This document shows, in pieces, positions 7,567-16,905 of a stretch of DNA of 64,000 nucleotides. The stretch lies in assembly GCA_020636005.1 (NCBI GenBank), contig JACJYR010000001.1, forward strand, positions 1,374,001 through 1,438,000, written 5' to 3'. Under the pieces are notes generated by a model that had not been told where the DNA came from, made no database searches, and saw nothing but the letters and a program-made list of their open reading frames with translations. Source of the stretch: Lewinellaceae bacterium (GTDB taxonomy: Bacteria > Bacteroidota > Bacteroidia > Chitinophagales > Saprospiraceae). Both the position numbers and the translations under genes were made by a program. Each line of letters opens with the position of its first letter. Positions within the stretch are counted from its first letter, which is position 1.

Positions 7567-8947
7567 AAAACAACACGGGTAAGGCCAGCAGCAACATTGC
7601 CACCAGGGAAAGCAGGATAAAGAGCGGCAGCATCCATTTCAACCAAACATCATATCGGATTTTGGCAATGGCCAAAACGCCCATTGTCACGCCGCTGGTC
7701 GGTATTACCAGATTAGAAAGGCCGTCGCCAAACTGAAAGGCCAGCACCGCCACCTGCCGGCTAATGCCCAACAGATCGCTCAGCGGCGCCATGATCGGCA
7801 TCGTGAGCGCTGCCTGCCCGGAGCCGGAGGGCACGAAGAAATTGAGGAAACTTTGCACCACAAACATTATTTCGGCGGACAGGAACGGCGGCATATCGCC
7901 TGCTGCAGAGGCTACGCTGTTGAGCAGGGTATCAATGATTTTACCTTCCGATGCTACTACGATAAGCCCTTTGGCCAGGGCAATGACCAGCGCCGGCACC
8001 ATCATGTCCCTGGCTCCTTCCTGGAAGGCAGCCACCGCCTTTTCTGCCGACAGGCCACCGAAGATGGCCGCCAGAATTCCCATAGCGATAAACAGCCCCG
8101 TGATTTCATCAATGTACCAATCCCAGCGGCTCACTCCGACCACCAAAACCGCCAGGGCAACGAACAGCAGGCCGATGGTTAGCTTTCTGCGAAGGGTAAG
8201 TTCCAGGTGGTTGGCGGAATCAAAAGCAACAAGATTGCGCTGTCGGTCAAGTTCATAAACCGTGCTTCGGAGCGGGTCTTTTTCAATGCGCCGGGCATAG
8301 CGGAGCAGGAATAAAATACTGACCAGGGTTAAAACTGCCCAGACTACCATGCGGTATTCGATGCCGCTGAAAGGCGGCAGTTCGGCAATGCCTTGTGCAA
8401 TGCCAATGGTAAACGGGTTGATAAAGGCCCCGGCGAAGCCAGTACCCGCCCCTACAAATGAAATTGAAACGCCCACGATGGAGTCGTAACCCAGGGCGAG
8501 ACTCAGGGGAATGGTGATCAAAACAAAGACGAGCACCTCCTCGCTCATGCCAAACGTGGCCCCGGCCAGGGAAAACAAGGCGACCAAAACGGGGATGATC
8601 CATTTTTTACGGCCCGGGTACTGTTGCCCTGTTTTTACAATGGCCTGCAACCCTGCATCAATCGCCCCTGTGCGGGCCAGGATAGAGAATGCACCACCGA
8701 CCATGAAAACAAAAGCGATGATTTGGGCAGCACTTACAAAACCAAGGATAGGCGCCATCAAAAAATCCCCGATGCCCTGCGGCTGCTGCTCCACCCGGGC
8801 ATAGGTGCCGGGCACCACGACGGTGCGGCCTCCCAGATCAGAACGCTCAAACTCACCGGCGGGCAGTATCCAGGTGAGCAGGATGAAAATGCCCAATATC
8901 ACCAGTAAAATGAGCAGGGTGTCGGGAAATTTTTTCAGTCGGATCAT
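7556..8947 (-). CDS. YfcC-family (DcuC-like) membrane transporter
   Basis: 463 residues, about 12 hydrophobic segments. Opens with KFPDTLLILLVILGIFILLT and LPAGEFER, the usual start of YfcC/DcuC-type carriers (Pfam DcuC group), and keeps the glycine/serine-rich re-entrant regions GMSEEVLVFV and FVPSGSGQAAL. Family members are proposed to carry dicarboxylates, amino acids or peptides across the inner membrane; substrates are mostly unproven. Placement between two cyanophycinase-like genes suggests aspartate, arginine or the dipeptide as cargo (inference). The gene runs in the same direction as the T9SS cyanophycinase upstream (276 bp gap). Confidence 0.87.
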   Translation of the reverse strand: MIRLKKFPDTLLILLVILGIFILLTWILPAGEFERSDLGGRTVVVPGTYARVEQQPQGIGDFLMAPILGFVSAAQIIAFVFMVGGAFSILARTGAIDAGLQAIVKTGQQYPGRKKWIIPVLVALFSLAGATFGMSEEVLVFVLITIPLSLALGYDSIVGVSISFVGAGTGFAGAFINPFTIGIAQGIAELPPFSGIEYRMVVWAVLTLVSILFLLRYARRIEKDPLRSTVYELDRQRNLVAFDSANHLELTLRRKLTIGLLFVALAVLVVGVSRWDWYIDEITGLFIAMGILAAIFGGLSAEKAVAAFQEGARDMMVPALVIALAKGLIVVASEGKIIDTLLNSVASAAGDMPPFLSAEIMFVVQSFLNFFVPSGSGQAALTMPIMAPLSDLLGISRQVAVLAFQFGDGLSNLVIPTSGVTMGVLAIAKIRYDVWLKWMLPLFILLSLVAMLLLALPVLFFNW

Positions 8948-9223
8948 CGCTTTGTTTTTTGGTAACGAGTTAATAATAGCTTGTCTCCCGAAGCCAGTTC
9001 GGGATTACCTTTGGATACCCCTGGGAGGAAAGGCTTTTTTAAAAATAGAGGCCGTATCATCAATAAACATGCAATATTGAACACTGATTTTTTTAAATGC
9101 AAAGGCGCATAGTCCACATAATACTTGGCCTACATGGCCTATGTGCTAAAATTAAATGCTGTCATGTTTTGGAAAAATGGACTTAATGATACCGTCTCTA
9201 TTTTTCCTTTGGTGCTTTGCAAA

Positions 9224-10537
9224 TCAATTTTTCACCACCTTCACAGTGCCAATCCTTCCCACACTGAGCATTTCAAGCCAATAGTTTCCGGAAGGTAAAA
9301 AACCGAGATCGACCGGAAGGCTGAAGTAGCCGCTGCGCCCCTGCCACACAGTTTGGCCCAGCAGGTTGGTCAGCCTGAATTCCAGTTCGCTTCCACTATT
9401 TGGTTGAATAAAAAGGCTGTTCAAAAATGGGTTTGGAAAAACCTTTACCAGGCCGCCATTAGCTGTCTGTTCCTCCAATGCTGTCAGGCTGGCACAGTCG
9501 CCGTCCACCTCCAGAATCTTGAGCAATGCGCCATTTTCTACATACCAGTTTTGCCACTCGCCGCCGTTGCCGGCCAGCCAATCATTCAGATCGAAGGTGT
9601 TCCCTCCTGTCGCTGTGCCGGGCAGTTGGTACACCTTTACAGCCGATTGCTGCCGGTTCCAGGTCAGCGGGTTCGCCGCTGCTATCACCTCAGGGGAAAA
9701 GTCCGTTTGGCAATTACTTTTCAAAAAATAGGCAAAGTCGTCGTAGTCAGGATACTCGCCAAACACCTGGGCCAATCCTGTTTCATCTATGCAAACGGCC
9801 GTGTACTCGTTGCAGGCAATGCCAAAGGAGCGCACGCCGTGGTCATGGATGAGCCGCGCCAGAAAGGTCATGTGGCGGCCCTGTCGGTCCCGCTGGTCGT
9901 AGTGGGTGTCCGTTACCACGTCTTCGAGCAAGGGGACATGGATAAAATCTCCCTTACCCAGTATCTCCACGTTGGGATGGAAAGGGTTCGCCAGGGCCTG
10001 TGCCGATTCGAGTGAGCTGCCCTGCGGCGTGTAATAGGCCCCGCCGAGGATGGCCATGCCTGCGCTGGTGCCACCCACTGTCACCCCCTTTTCATTGATC
10101 AAATAATTGATGGCATCCTCGATGGGGGTGTCTTTCCACAACTGGTAGTAGTCGTACTGGTCGCCCCCTGCGATGAACAGGGCCTCTGCATCCCTGATTT
10201 GCTGGGCCACATAAGGATCGGTGGCTGCTGCAGGCCCGTCGAAGCGGATGGTTTCCACGGAATTTACCGCCACGCCGAGTTCCGAATAGAAGTAGGGATT
10301 GTAGCCATCCGCACCGGAAGCACGAAGGACGACCACATCACCCTCATCAGCCCTTTGCAGCAACCAGGCCATAGCCTGGTCATTGTCGCCGCCGCCGCCG
10401 GCCAGGACGATGCCGGGTTGGTGGGCGGCTGCCACCACATCGGATGGATCGCCGGTCACCCAACTGGTATAACCCTGGCCTTGCAGCAAAGGGCCGACCA
10501 GGAAAGAGGATAGGAAAAACAAGATTTTTTTACGCAT
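9224..10537 (-). CDS. Cyanophycinase-like peptidase with T9SS C-terminal sorting domain
   Basis: 437 residues from ATG 10537, which begins a signal peptide (MRKKILFFLSSFLVGPLL). An upstream ATG at 10633 would put 32 residues before it. The catalytic part covers about 40-270: GIVLAGGGGDNDQA, FIAGGDQYDYYQ, the nucleophile elbow GGTSAGM (S158) and DTHYDQRDRQGRHMTFLARL (from 210) with the conserved histidine. The last ~75 residues form a type IX sorting domain: VFPNPF, then LTNLLGQTVW, and a basic VGRIGTVKVVKN end. The enzyme is therefore expected on the outside of the outer membrane or released. It differs clearly in sequence from the 6694 enzyme, so it is not a recent duplicate. A role in extracellular breakdown of an Asp-rich polymer is inferred. 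Confidence 0.87.
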   Translation of the reverse strand: MRKKILFFLSSFLVGPLLQGQGYTSWVTGDPSDVVAAAHQPGIVLAGGGGDNDQAMAWLLQRADEGDVVVLRASGADGYNPYFYSELGVAVNSVETIRFDGPAAATDPYVAQQIRDAEALFIAGGDQYDYYQLWKDTPIEDAINYLINEKGVTVGGTSAGMAILGGAYYTPQGSSLESAQALANPFHPNVEILGKGDFIHVPLLEDVVTDTHYDQRDRQGRHMTFLARLIHDHGVRSFGIACNEYTAVCIDETGLAQVFGEYPDYDDFAYFLKSNCQTDFSPEVIAAANPLTWNRQQSAVKVYQLPGTATGGNTFDLNDWLAGNGGEWQNWYVENGALLKILEVDGDCASLTALEEQTANGGLVKVFPNPFLNSLFIQPNSGSELEFRLTNLLGQTVWQGRSGYFSLPVDLGFLPSGNYWLEMLSVGRIGTVKVVKN

Positions 10538-10683
10538 TTTCAAAATATTTGATCCCAATGGATGGCCCTTGCCAAAAGCGAACCGATAGATTGTCAAGAC
10601 CAGGCAGGAAATCGCCGCCTGCATTCCGGGCAACCTTCCGGGTGATTAGGTGCCTTCGGCAAGAGCCATCCGGGTTAAGTCCA

Positions 10684-11565
10684 TCAACGGGCAATCAGGA
10701 GGCGTGTCGTGGCTACCTGCTCGCCAGTGCGCAGGGAGACCAGGTAAGTGCCGTTGCCCAAACCTTCTATCGGCAGGCCGACCTCATATCTGTTGGCAGC
10801 CTGTGCGCCTTTTCGAACAGTGGCCAAGGTGCGGCCAAATACGTCCTGCACGGAGATTTCCACATCGGAAGCTTTGGGCAGGCTGTATTGCAGACGGGCA
10901 TAGGCGGACACCGGGTTGGGAGATATTTTCATGCTGAAAAAATCTGTAGGGGCCGTTTGAACGGAGGAGGCCCCCGATACGGAGATATTGTCCAACCAAA
11001 GGCCGTATCCATTGGTATTGGTCACGTTGCGGAAGGCGATGTGCATTTCCTGCCCTGTGTAGTTGGCCAGGTCAATGGTCTCCGTTCGAAAGGTGCCCGA
11101 TTGTTCATCGGTGATCTGCAGCAAGATTTCGCCGTCACTTTCAAAGCTTTCGATGGTTGGATCGCCGCCGTTGATCAGTACCCAGTAATCGTCGGGGAAG
11201 TTGCCGGAAGAAGTAGCAGACTTTACGTCAAAGGTCAGTTGGGCACCAGGGCCGATCAATAGTTTGGGCAAAATCAGCCAGTCGTCGGCAGGGCCTACCT
11301 CGTTGCCGTTGGCGTCTTCGTACCAGGAGATGCTCAGGGCAGCGTACCCATCGAAGGTGGAACTGGTCGTCACGATCCAGGCCGTATCGGCCCAGGCCTG
11401 GTCTTCGACATCGGCAGGGATGAGGCCATCGCCATTGATCCAGACATATTGATCGGACAGCACACCCGTTTCAAAGTCGTCAAAAAAACTTTGCGCATAG
11501 CTGCGGGTAGCAAGCAGGGCAAGGATGGCCGCACAGGCAACCATAAGTTGTAATTGTTTTTTCAT
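10684..11565 (-). CDS. Secreted jelly-roll (choice-of-anchor J type) protein with T9SS tail
   Basis: 293 residues. Signal peptide 1-24 (MKKQLQLMVACAAILALLAT). Residues ~25-200 form one beta-sandwich of the choice-of-anchor J/MAM-like type: FDDFETGVLSDQYVWING at the start, DDWLILPKLLI in the middle and LWLDNISVSG at the end. The final ~75 residues are a T9SS type A sorting domain (KISPNPVSAYARL to VATTRLLIAR). No catalytic residues were recognised; such proteins usually bind a ligand or a surface. It lies upstream of the T9SS cyanophycinase on the same strand (146 bp gap) and may be co-expressed with it, perhaps as a polymer-binding surface protein. Confidence 0.82.
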   Translation of the reverse strand: MKKQLQLMVACAAILALLATRSYAQSFFDDFETGVLSDQYVWINGDGLIPADVEDQAWADTAWIVTTSSTFDGYAALSISWYEDANGNEVGPADDWLILPKLLIGPGAQLTFDVKSATSSGNFPDDYWVLINGGDPTIESFESDGEILLQITDEQSGTFRTETIDLANYTGQEMHIAFRNVTNTNGYGLWLDNISVSGASSVQTAPTDFFSMKISPNPVSAYARLQYSLPKASDVEISVQDVFGRTLATVRKGAQAANRYEVGLPIEGLGNGTYLVSLRTGEQVATTRLLIAR

Positions 11566-11659
11566 GATGAAAATTTTTAGTGATTGGAAATATGGACAGC
11601 CTCCGTAAGCCGGAGGTGCTGTAGAAAAAAAAGTTTGAGGATGCTAAAAAAGGAAAGGC

Positions 11660-11763
11660 AAGGATCGAAGGAAAAATAAAATGACTATTTTATTTTTAAA
11701 AAACCTTTCTAGTATTGGCGTTTCAAAATCAAAATAGCGAAGTTATTTTCCATCGTTACTAAA
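11660..11763 (+). repeat. ~105 bp structured repeat, copy D
   Basis: Begins AAGGATCGAAGGAAAAATAA, ends CATCGTTACT. First hairpin is AAATAAAAT-GAC-TATTTTATTT; the second is weaker here (AACC...CGTTT). It abuts the left arm of the micro-ORF pair that follows. Confidence 0.8.
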
Positions 11764-11765
11764 TG

Positions 11766-11852
11766 CTAGCAGTCGAAAATAGGCTGCAGCCCCATCAGGT
11801 TGAGTGCCTTGAAGGAAGGAATGTAAAAGTTTATTTTACTAATGTATGCCAT
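11766..11852 (-). CDS. Micro-ORF ending in GLQPIFDC (left member of divergent pair)
   Basis: From ATG 11852 it encodes 28 residues, MAYISKINFYIP followed by SFKALNLMGLQPIFDC and a TAG stop. The same frame is open back to an ATG at 11987 (73 residues). A second small ORF on the other strand (12020-12118) ends in the same eight residues and stop codon. Across the last 15 codons the two differ in ten; seven of those changes are synonymous, which points to selection on the peptide and not only on the DNA. No known family recognised. Confidence 0.4.
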   Translation of the reverse strand: MAYISKINFYIPSFKALNLMGLQPIFDC

Positions 11853-12019
11853 AAAGCAGGAGCGGCCGATGTCGCCGTATTTGAAAAGAAAGGTAATTTT
11901 AGGAAAAAATTCCCAAGTGCAGCCAAGGATGCTTAAAAATTTTTTCTCCTGCAATTTATGCCCCGCAATGTTTGGTGCGTTTGGCAAATCTCCCTATCAT
12001 TGACACTGCAATCTAAAAT

Positions 12020-12118
12020 ATGATGCACCAGCTTCCTTACATCAATCCTTACGGCCTGGTCACCTCGACCTTCAAATCCCTTAGCCTTAGGGGTTTGCAA
12101 CCGATTTTCGACTGCTAG
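12020..12118 (+). CDS. Micro-ORF ending in GLQPIFDC (right member of divergent pair)
   Basis: 32 residues: MMHQLPYINPYGLVTS, then TFKSLSLRGLQPIFDC and TAG. Both members have an IN-x-Y motif in the N-terminal half and the tail FK-x-L-x-L-x-GLQPIFDC. The two starts face each other across 167 bp, and the stops lie at the outer ends of an inverted repeat of about 50 bp. It ends 108 bp before the SusC start. Alternatives: a peptide gene family, or the coding ends of a degenerate mobile element. Confidence 0.4.
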   Translation: MMHQLPYINPYGLVTSTFKSLSLRGLQPIFDC

Positions 12119-12226
12119 TCCTTTCCGTCATTTGAATACCATCAAGAATTGAGAGCGATGGCTTTTCCAGCCTTCCTTCTGCAATTCCATTTTTCCGATC
12201 CATTTTTTTCACCAATCATTTGCGCA

Positions 12227-15200
12227 ATGAAACATGTGCCCATCCTTATATGGCTGGCAGCAGCTTTTGCCCCTGCCGCACTGGCCCAGAAAACCGTCAC
12301 CGGTGTCGTGACCGAAAATACCGCCGACGGGCTGCCCCTGCCGGGGGTCAGCATTTTTGTAAAAGAAATCCCCAGTTCGGGTACCATCACCGATTTCGAC
12401 GGCAGCTTTACCTTACAGGTGCCGGAGGGTGGAAAGACCCTCGTTTTCACGTTCGTCGGCTTCACACAAAAAGAAATCCCCATTGGCAACCAGGGTAGCC
12501 TCCAGGTTGCCCTGTCGGAGGCTTCTGAAGTGTTGAAGGAAGTCGTCGTCACGGCCATCGGTGTAGAGAAGGAGGTTAAGTCGGTGGGATACTCCCTGGA
12601 AAGCGTTGACAACCAAGCACTTGTTGACGCACGGGAGGCCAACCTGGTGAACGCCCTCAGTTCCAAGGTGGCGGGTGTACAGGTTACCAGTACTTCCGGC
12701 AGCCCAGGTGCCTCCGCCAACATCGTCATCCGGGGGCGGGCTTCGCTGAACAACAACTCGCCCCTCTTCGTCGTGGACGGGGTGCCGATTGACAACAGTT
12801 ACGCTGGCTCCAATTTCACCGACCAATCCAACCGGGCCATAGACATCAACCCCGACGATATCGAGTCGCTCACCGTGCTGAAAGGCCCGGCTGCCACGGC
12901 TCTCTATGGGGTGCGGGCATCCAACGGGGCCATCGTCATCAAGACCAAAAGGGGCAGCGCCGGCAGCCATTCGGTCACCCTGCAACAGTCGCTCACTTTC
13001 GACCGGGTGAACAAGCTGCCGCAGCAGCAGCAACGCTTTGCAGCCGGTGACGTGGTGGGCGATGTGCCGGCCTACCTCGAACCCCTGCAGACCAACCGCA
13101 ATTGGGGGCCCCGCCTCGACACCCTCCGGTACGATGGCGACGCCAATTACCGCTTCAGTTCGCTGGGCCGCATTGTGGGCATGAGCGATCCTTCGGCGAC
13201 CGACCGGCGGGTGGATCCGTTCGATAATCCAGGTGATTTTTTTCAAACGGGCCTTACCTCCAATACCCACCTCAGCGTGTCTGGTGGCTCTGCCAACACG
13301 ACCTTCTACCTCTCCGGCGGCTACCTCCGGCAGACTGGCGTGGTGCCAAACGCTGATTTTCAAAGAGTTACCCTGAAAGCCGCCGGTGACACGAAATTGA
13401 CCCAACAACTAAAGGTGTCCAGTTCCGTTAACTACATCGCCTCCGGCGGCAACCGGCAGCAACGTGGCAGCAACCTTTCAGGGGTCATGCTCGGCCTCAT
13501 GCGGGCACCCGTTACTTTCGACCTTAGCAACGGCCTCGACGACCCTGCCGACAACCCCCGGGCCTATTCCTACGAGGACGGCACTCCCCGTACCTATTGG
13601 TCGGCCTACGACAATCCCTATTGGTCGGTCAATAAAAACCTAAGCAAGGACCGGGTAAACCGGGTCATTGGAAATGCGCAGCTCGACTACGCTGTTACCC
13701 CCTGGCTGAAAGCTTTGTACCGGATCGGCCTCGATTATTATTTTGAAGAACGGAAATCCTACTGGGACAACCGCTCCAACGAGTTCGGCACCGGCGTCAT
13801 CTTCGACGACCTCTTTTCTTTCCGAAGCCTCAACTCTGATTTCTTGTTGACTTTTGATAAAAAGATTATCCCTGCCGTCAACCTCACGGCTTCCGTTGGC
13901 CACAATTATCTCACCGAGCGCAGCCTGAATTCCGTCAATGAAGGGGAGACCTTCATCATTCCCGGGTTTTACGACATTTCCAACGTAGCCCAGGTGACGC
14001 TCGCTGACGACAATCTCCGGGAGCGCCGCATTGCCGGTGCGTTTTACGACTTGCAGGTGGGCTACAAAGACTTCCTTTACCTCTCCGCCACGGGCCGCTG
14101 GGACTGGTCCTCCACTTTGCCGGCCAGCGAAGTGCCGTTTTTCTACGATTCCTACAGCATGGGGTTCGTGTTCACAGAGCCGCTGAACCTTTCTACCAAC
14201 AAGGTTTTCAGCTTTGGAAAACTTCGCTTGTCCTACGCCACCGTTGGCGGCGATGCTTCCCCGTATTCGCTCAACACCTTTTACACCCTGGTGGAGCCGG
14301 TAAAGGGCCAAACATCATTCCTCCAGCAAACCACCATTGGCAATGCCAACCTGCGGCCCGAAGAAACCGAAAGCATTGAGGCAGGCCTCGACCTGCGTTT
14401 TTACCAAAACCGGCTGGGCCTCGACGTGACAGCCTACCGCTCCACGAGCCGGGATCAGATCATAGAAGTGCCAGTGGCTTACTCTGGCGGGTATTCTTTT
14501 TTTGTGGCCAATGCCGGCGAGATTGAAAACAAGGGCATTGAAGTGCTGCTGCGGGCCACGCCCGTCAAGTCGGATGCTTTCAATTGGGACCTCAACCTGA
14601 ATTTTTCAACCAACAAAAACACGGTGGTAAAATTGGCCGAAGGCGTAAACGATATCCGCTTCCCCGGTGCCGGGGTCACCTCCACCTCCAACCGGGCCAT
14701 CCCCGGCGAGCCTTATGGCGTCATTTACGGGACCAAGTGGTTGCGCGACGACGCAGGCAACATCCTCGTGGACGACGAGGGCTACCCGCTCTTCGACCCC
14801 CAGCAGCCCGGCATTGTCGGCGACCCAAACCCCGACTGGCTGATGGGCATCCGCAACAGTTTCAGCTACAAGGGGCTTTATTTATCTGCCCTGCTCGACA
14901 TCCGCAAAGGGGGCGACATCTTCAATGGTACAGTAGGCGTGATGAAAAGCCTGGGCATCGAAAAGAGCACGGAGCAACGGGAAGAAGAGATTGTATTTGA
15001 CGGTGTGCGGCAGAGCGACGGCCAGCCCAATACCACGCCTATCCGCCTGGATGCCGACTATTACAGCCGCTATCCTGCTTCCGGGGTTTCGGAAGCCAGC
15101 GTGGAGGATGGCTCCTGGTTCCGCCTGCGGGAGGTGACACTGAGCTATGCTTTTCCGAAAAAATGGTTCGAAGGATGGCCCGTGCAAAGCCTTGAACTGG

Positions 15201-15352
15201 GCCTGAGCGCCCGCAATGTTTTCCTTATCACCAGCTATTCCGGCGTGGATCCTGAGACAAATTTGGCCGGGGCCAGCAACAGCTTTGGCCGCGACTGGTT
15301 CAATTCGCCCAACACCAGGAGTTTTGGGGTGAACCTGCGGGCTGTATTCTAG
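12227..15352 (+). CDS. SusC/RagA-type TonB-linked outer-membrane transporter
   Basis: 1041 residues. These 22-strand barrels pump large ligands through the outer membrane with TonB energy, capped by a SusD lipoprotein. ATG 12227 was chosen because it opens the signal peptide MKHVPILIWLAAAFAPAALA; an ATG at 12149 adds 26 residues in front. In order: carboxypeptidase-D-like regulatory domain, about 22-100 (VTGVVTENTADGLPLPGVSI); TonB plug, about 105-230, with VDGVPIDN and YGVRASNGAIVIKTKRG; then the barrel, ending SFGVNLRAVF with a terminal aromatic residue. Followed after 43 bp by the SusD gene. Nearby peptidases suggest a peptide-polymer ligand and not a glycan (inference). Confidence 0.95.
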   Translation: MKHVPILIWLAAAFAPAALAQKTVTGVVTENTADGLPLPGVSIFVKEIPSSGTITDFDGSFTLQVPEGGKTLVFTFVGFTQKEIPIGNQGSLQVALSEASEVLKEVVVTAIGVEKEVKSVGYSLESVDNQALVDAREANLVNALSSKVAGVQVTSTSGSPGASANIVIRGRASLNNNSPLFVVDGVPIDNSYAGSNFTDQSNRAIDINPDDIESLTVLKGPAATALYGVRASNGAIVIKTKRGSAGSHSVTLQQSLTFDRVNKLPQQQQRFAAGDVVGDVPAYLEPLQTNRNWGPRLDTLRYDGDANYRFSSLGRIVGMSDPSATDRRVDPFDNPGDFFQTGLTSNTHLSVSGGSANTTFYLSGGYLRQTGVVPNADFQRVTLKAAGDTKLTQQLKVSSSVNYIASGGNRQQRGSNLSGVMLGLMRAPVTFDLSNGLDDPADNPRAYSYEDGTPRTYWSAYDNPYWSVNKNLSKDRVNRVIGNAQLDYAVTPWLKALYRIGLDYYFEERKSYWDNRSNEFGTGVIFDDLFSFRSLNSDFLLTFDKKIIPAVNLTASVGHNYLTERSLNSVNEGETFIIPGFYDISNVAQVTLADDNLRERRIAGAFYDLQVGYKDFLYLSATGRWDWSSTLPASEVPFFYDSYSMGFVFTEPLNLSTNKVFSFGKLRLSYATVGGDASPYSLNTFYTLVEPVKGQTSFLQQTTIGNANLRPEETESIEAGLDLRFYQNRLGLDVTAYRSTSRDQIIEVPVAYSGGYSFFVANAGEIENKGIEVLLRATPVKSDAFNWDLNLNFSTNKNTVVKLAEGVNDIRFPGAGVTSTSNRAIPGEPYGVIYGTKWLRDDAGNILVDDEGYPLFDPQQPGIVGDPNPDWLMGIRNSFSYKGLYLSALLDIRKGGDIFNGTVGVMKSLGIEKSTEQREEEIVFDGVRQSDGQPNTTPIRLDADYYSRYPASGVSEASVEDGSWFRLREVTLSYAFPKKWFEGWPVQSLELGLSARNVFLITSYSGVDPETNLAGASNSFGRDWFNSPNTRSFGVNLRAVF

Positions 15353-15395
15353 CAGCGCCGGCTGAAGCCAACGTTATTTTAAAAACTTTACCAAC

Positions 15396-16754
15396 ATGAA
15401 TTACCTTAAAATTTATATCCCCCTGCTACTCGCCGGGTTGCTGGCGCTGCCAGCCTGCAACCTGGAAGAGACCAACCTCAACCCTAACGATCCCCTCGAT
15501 GTGCCGATGGAGGTCCTGTTGCCGCCTGCCCTGGAGGCGGCTGCCAGCGAAATGGCCGAAGATGCTGCCGTTTACGCAGGCATTTTTGCCCAATACTTCA
15601 CCGGGGTGGACAACCAGGCCCTGCCCGTGGAGCGGTACCTGCTCGACGAGTCGTTCAACATGAACCCTATCTGGCAGGACTTTTACAATACACCCCTCAA
15701 TACCCTCCATATGATCACCGGAAAGGCGGCGCAGCAAAAGTCGCCCCATTACGCCGGCGTCGCCAAGGTCATGATGGCCCTTTCGCTCGGCACCGTCACT
15801 TCACTTTGGGGCGACGTGCCTTACAGCGATGCCTTTCAGGGGGCCGAAAACCCAAATCCCCGGTACGATACCCAAGCGCAGTTGTATGCGGCTATCCAGC
15901 AATTGCTGGACGAGGCGATTGCCGATTTGGATGCGCCGGAGAGCGTCTTTTCTCCCGGTGCAGACGATGTTATTTACAACGGCGATTTGGGGAAATGGCG
16001 AAAGGCTGCCCACGCACTCAAAGCTCGCTATTACATGCACACCATCAAGCGCGACGACCAGGCTGCGGCTAAGGCACTCGACGCCACGGCCCAGGCCTTC
16101 GCCGGGCCGGAGGACGATTTCGTTTACACCTACGGCTTTTCGGCAGCGGAGCAGAACCCCTGGTTTTTGTATTTTAAAAATACCCCTTACGTGCAGGTGG
16201 ATGACTTTTTTGTGGATCTGATTAAAAACGCCAAAGACCCCCGGGAGAAACAGCTCATCAAACGCACCTTTGGCATCAACCGGGTAGGTGAGTACTATGC
16301 CGGGGAATTCGCACCCATCCCCTTAATGACATTTGCCGAAATGAAACTGCTGGAAGCCGAGGCCCGCCTGCGCAGCGGACAGCCAGGAGCCCAGGTGGCC
16401 CTGCAGGAAGGCCTGACGGCGCATGTCGAAGCAGTGATAAATGGGACAATAACAGCAGACAGTATTGCCAACTTTGCGCAGCGGGTGGGCACCTTCAGCG
16501 GCGACTTCGGCACCGATCTGGCCACCATTGCCACGCAACAATACATCGCCCATTTTACCCAAATAGAAGGCTGGACGGACTTCCGGCGCACGGGCCTGCC
16601 CGCCTTGCCGGCCAACCTGAACGGCGACAACCCCCAAAACCCAGGCGGCGCCATTCCCAGGCGGTTCATCTACCCGCAAAACGAACGCCTTTTTAACGCC
16701 AACTTCCCAGCCAGCAACCCCAACCTGCAGGACCGGTTTTGGTGGGACGAGTAG
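15396..16754 (+). CDS. SusD/RagB-family nutrient-binding outer-membrane lipoprotein
   Basis: 452 residues. Lipoprotein signal with lipobox LPAC (C21). The body matches the SusD-like family with tetratricopeptide-type helices: an N-terminal NLNPNDPLDVPMEVLLPPAL segment, SLWGDVPYSDAFQG near residue 135 (the conserved W-G-D-x-P-Y motif), and a C-terminal RRFIYPQNERLFNANFPA segment typical of the SusD-like_2 subgroup. It binds ligand at the cell surface and acts as the lid on the SusC barrel encoded just upstream. This subgroup is often found in peptide and other non-glycan loci, which fits the neighbouring isoaspartyl peptidase. No glycoside hydrolase gene is adjacent. Confidence 0.94.
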   Translation: MNYLKIYIPLLLAGLLALPACNLEETNLNPNDPLDVPMEVLLPPALEAAASEMAEDAAVYAGIFAQYFTGVDNQALPVERYLLDESFNMNPIWQDFYNTPLNTLHMITGKAAQQKSPHYAGVAKVMMALSLGTVTSLWGDVPYSDAFQGAENPNPRYDTQAQLYAAIQQLLDEAIADLDAPESVFSPGADDVIYNGDLGKWRKAAHALKARYYMHTIKRDDQAAAKALDATAQAFAGPEDDFVYTYGFSAAEQNPWFLYFKNTPYVQVDDFFVDLIKNAKDPREKQLIKRTFGINRVGEYYAGEFAPIPLMTFAEMKLLEAEARLRSGQPGAQVALQEGLTAHVEAVINGTITADSIANFAQRVGTFSGDFGTDLATIATQQYIAHFTQIEGWTDFRRTGLPALPANLNGDNPQNPGGAIPRRFIYPQNERLFNANFPASNPNLQDRFWWDE

Positions 16755-16905
16755 GGGGCTGCCGTATTTCGGGGTTTTGTGAAACCAACCAACCACTATA
16801 ATTACCTCATTGAAATTAATTTGGGTTATTTGGCCTGATTGAAATCCAGGTAAAAACTTGTAAATCAAACGTATACAACAATTTACTGGCGTGAATTTTC
16901 GATGT

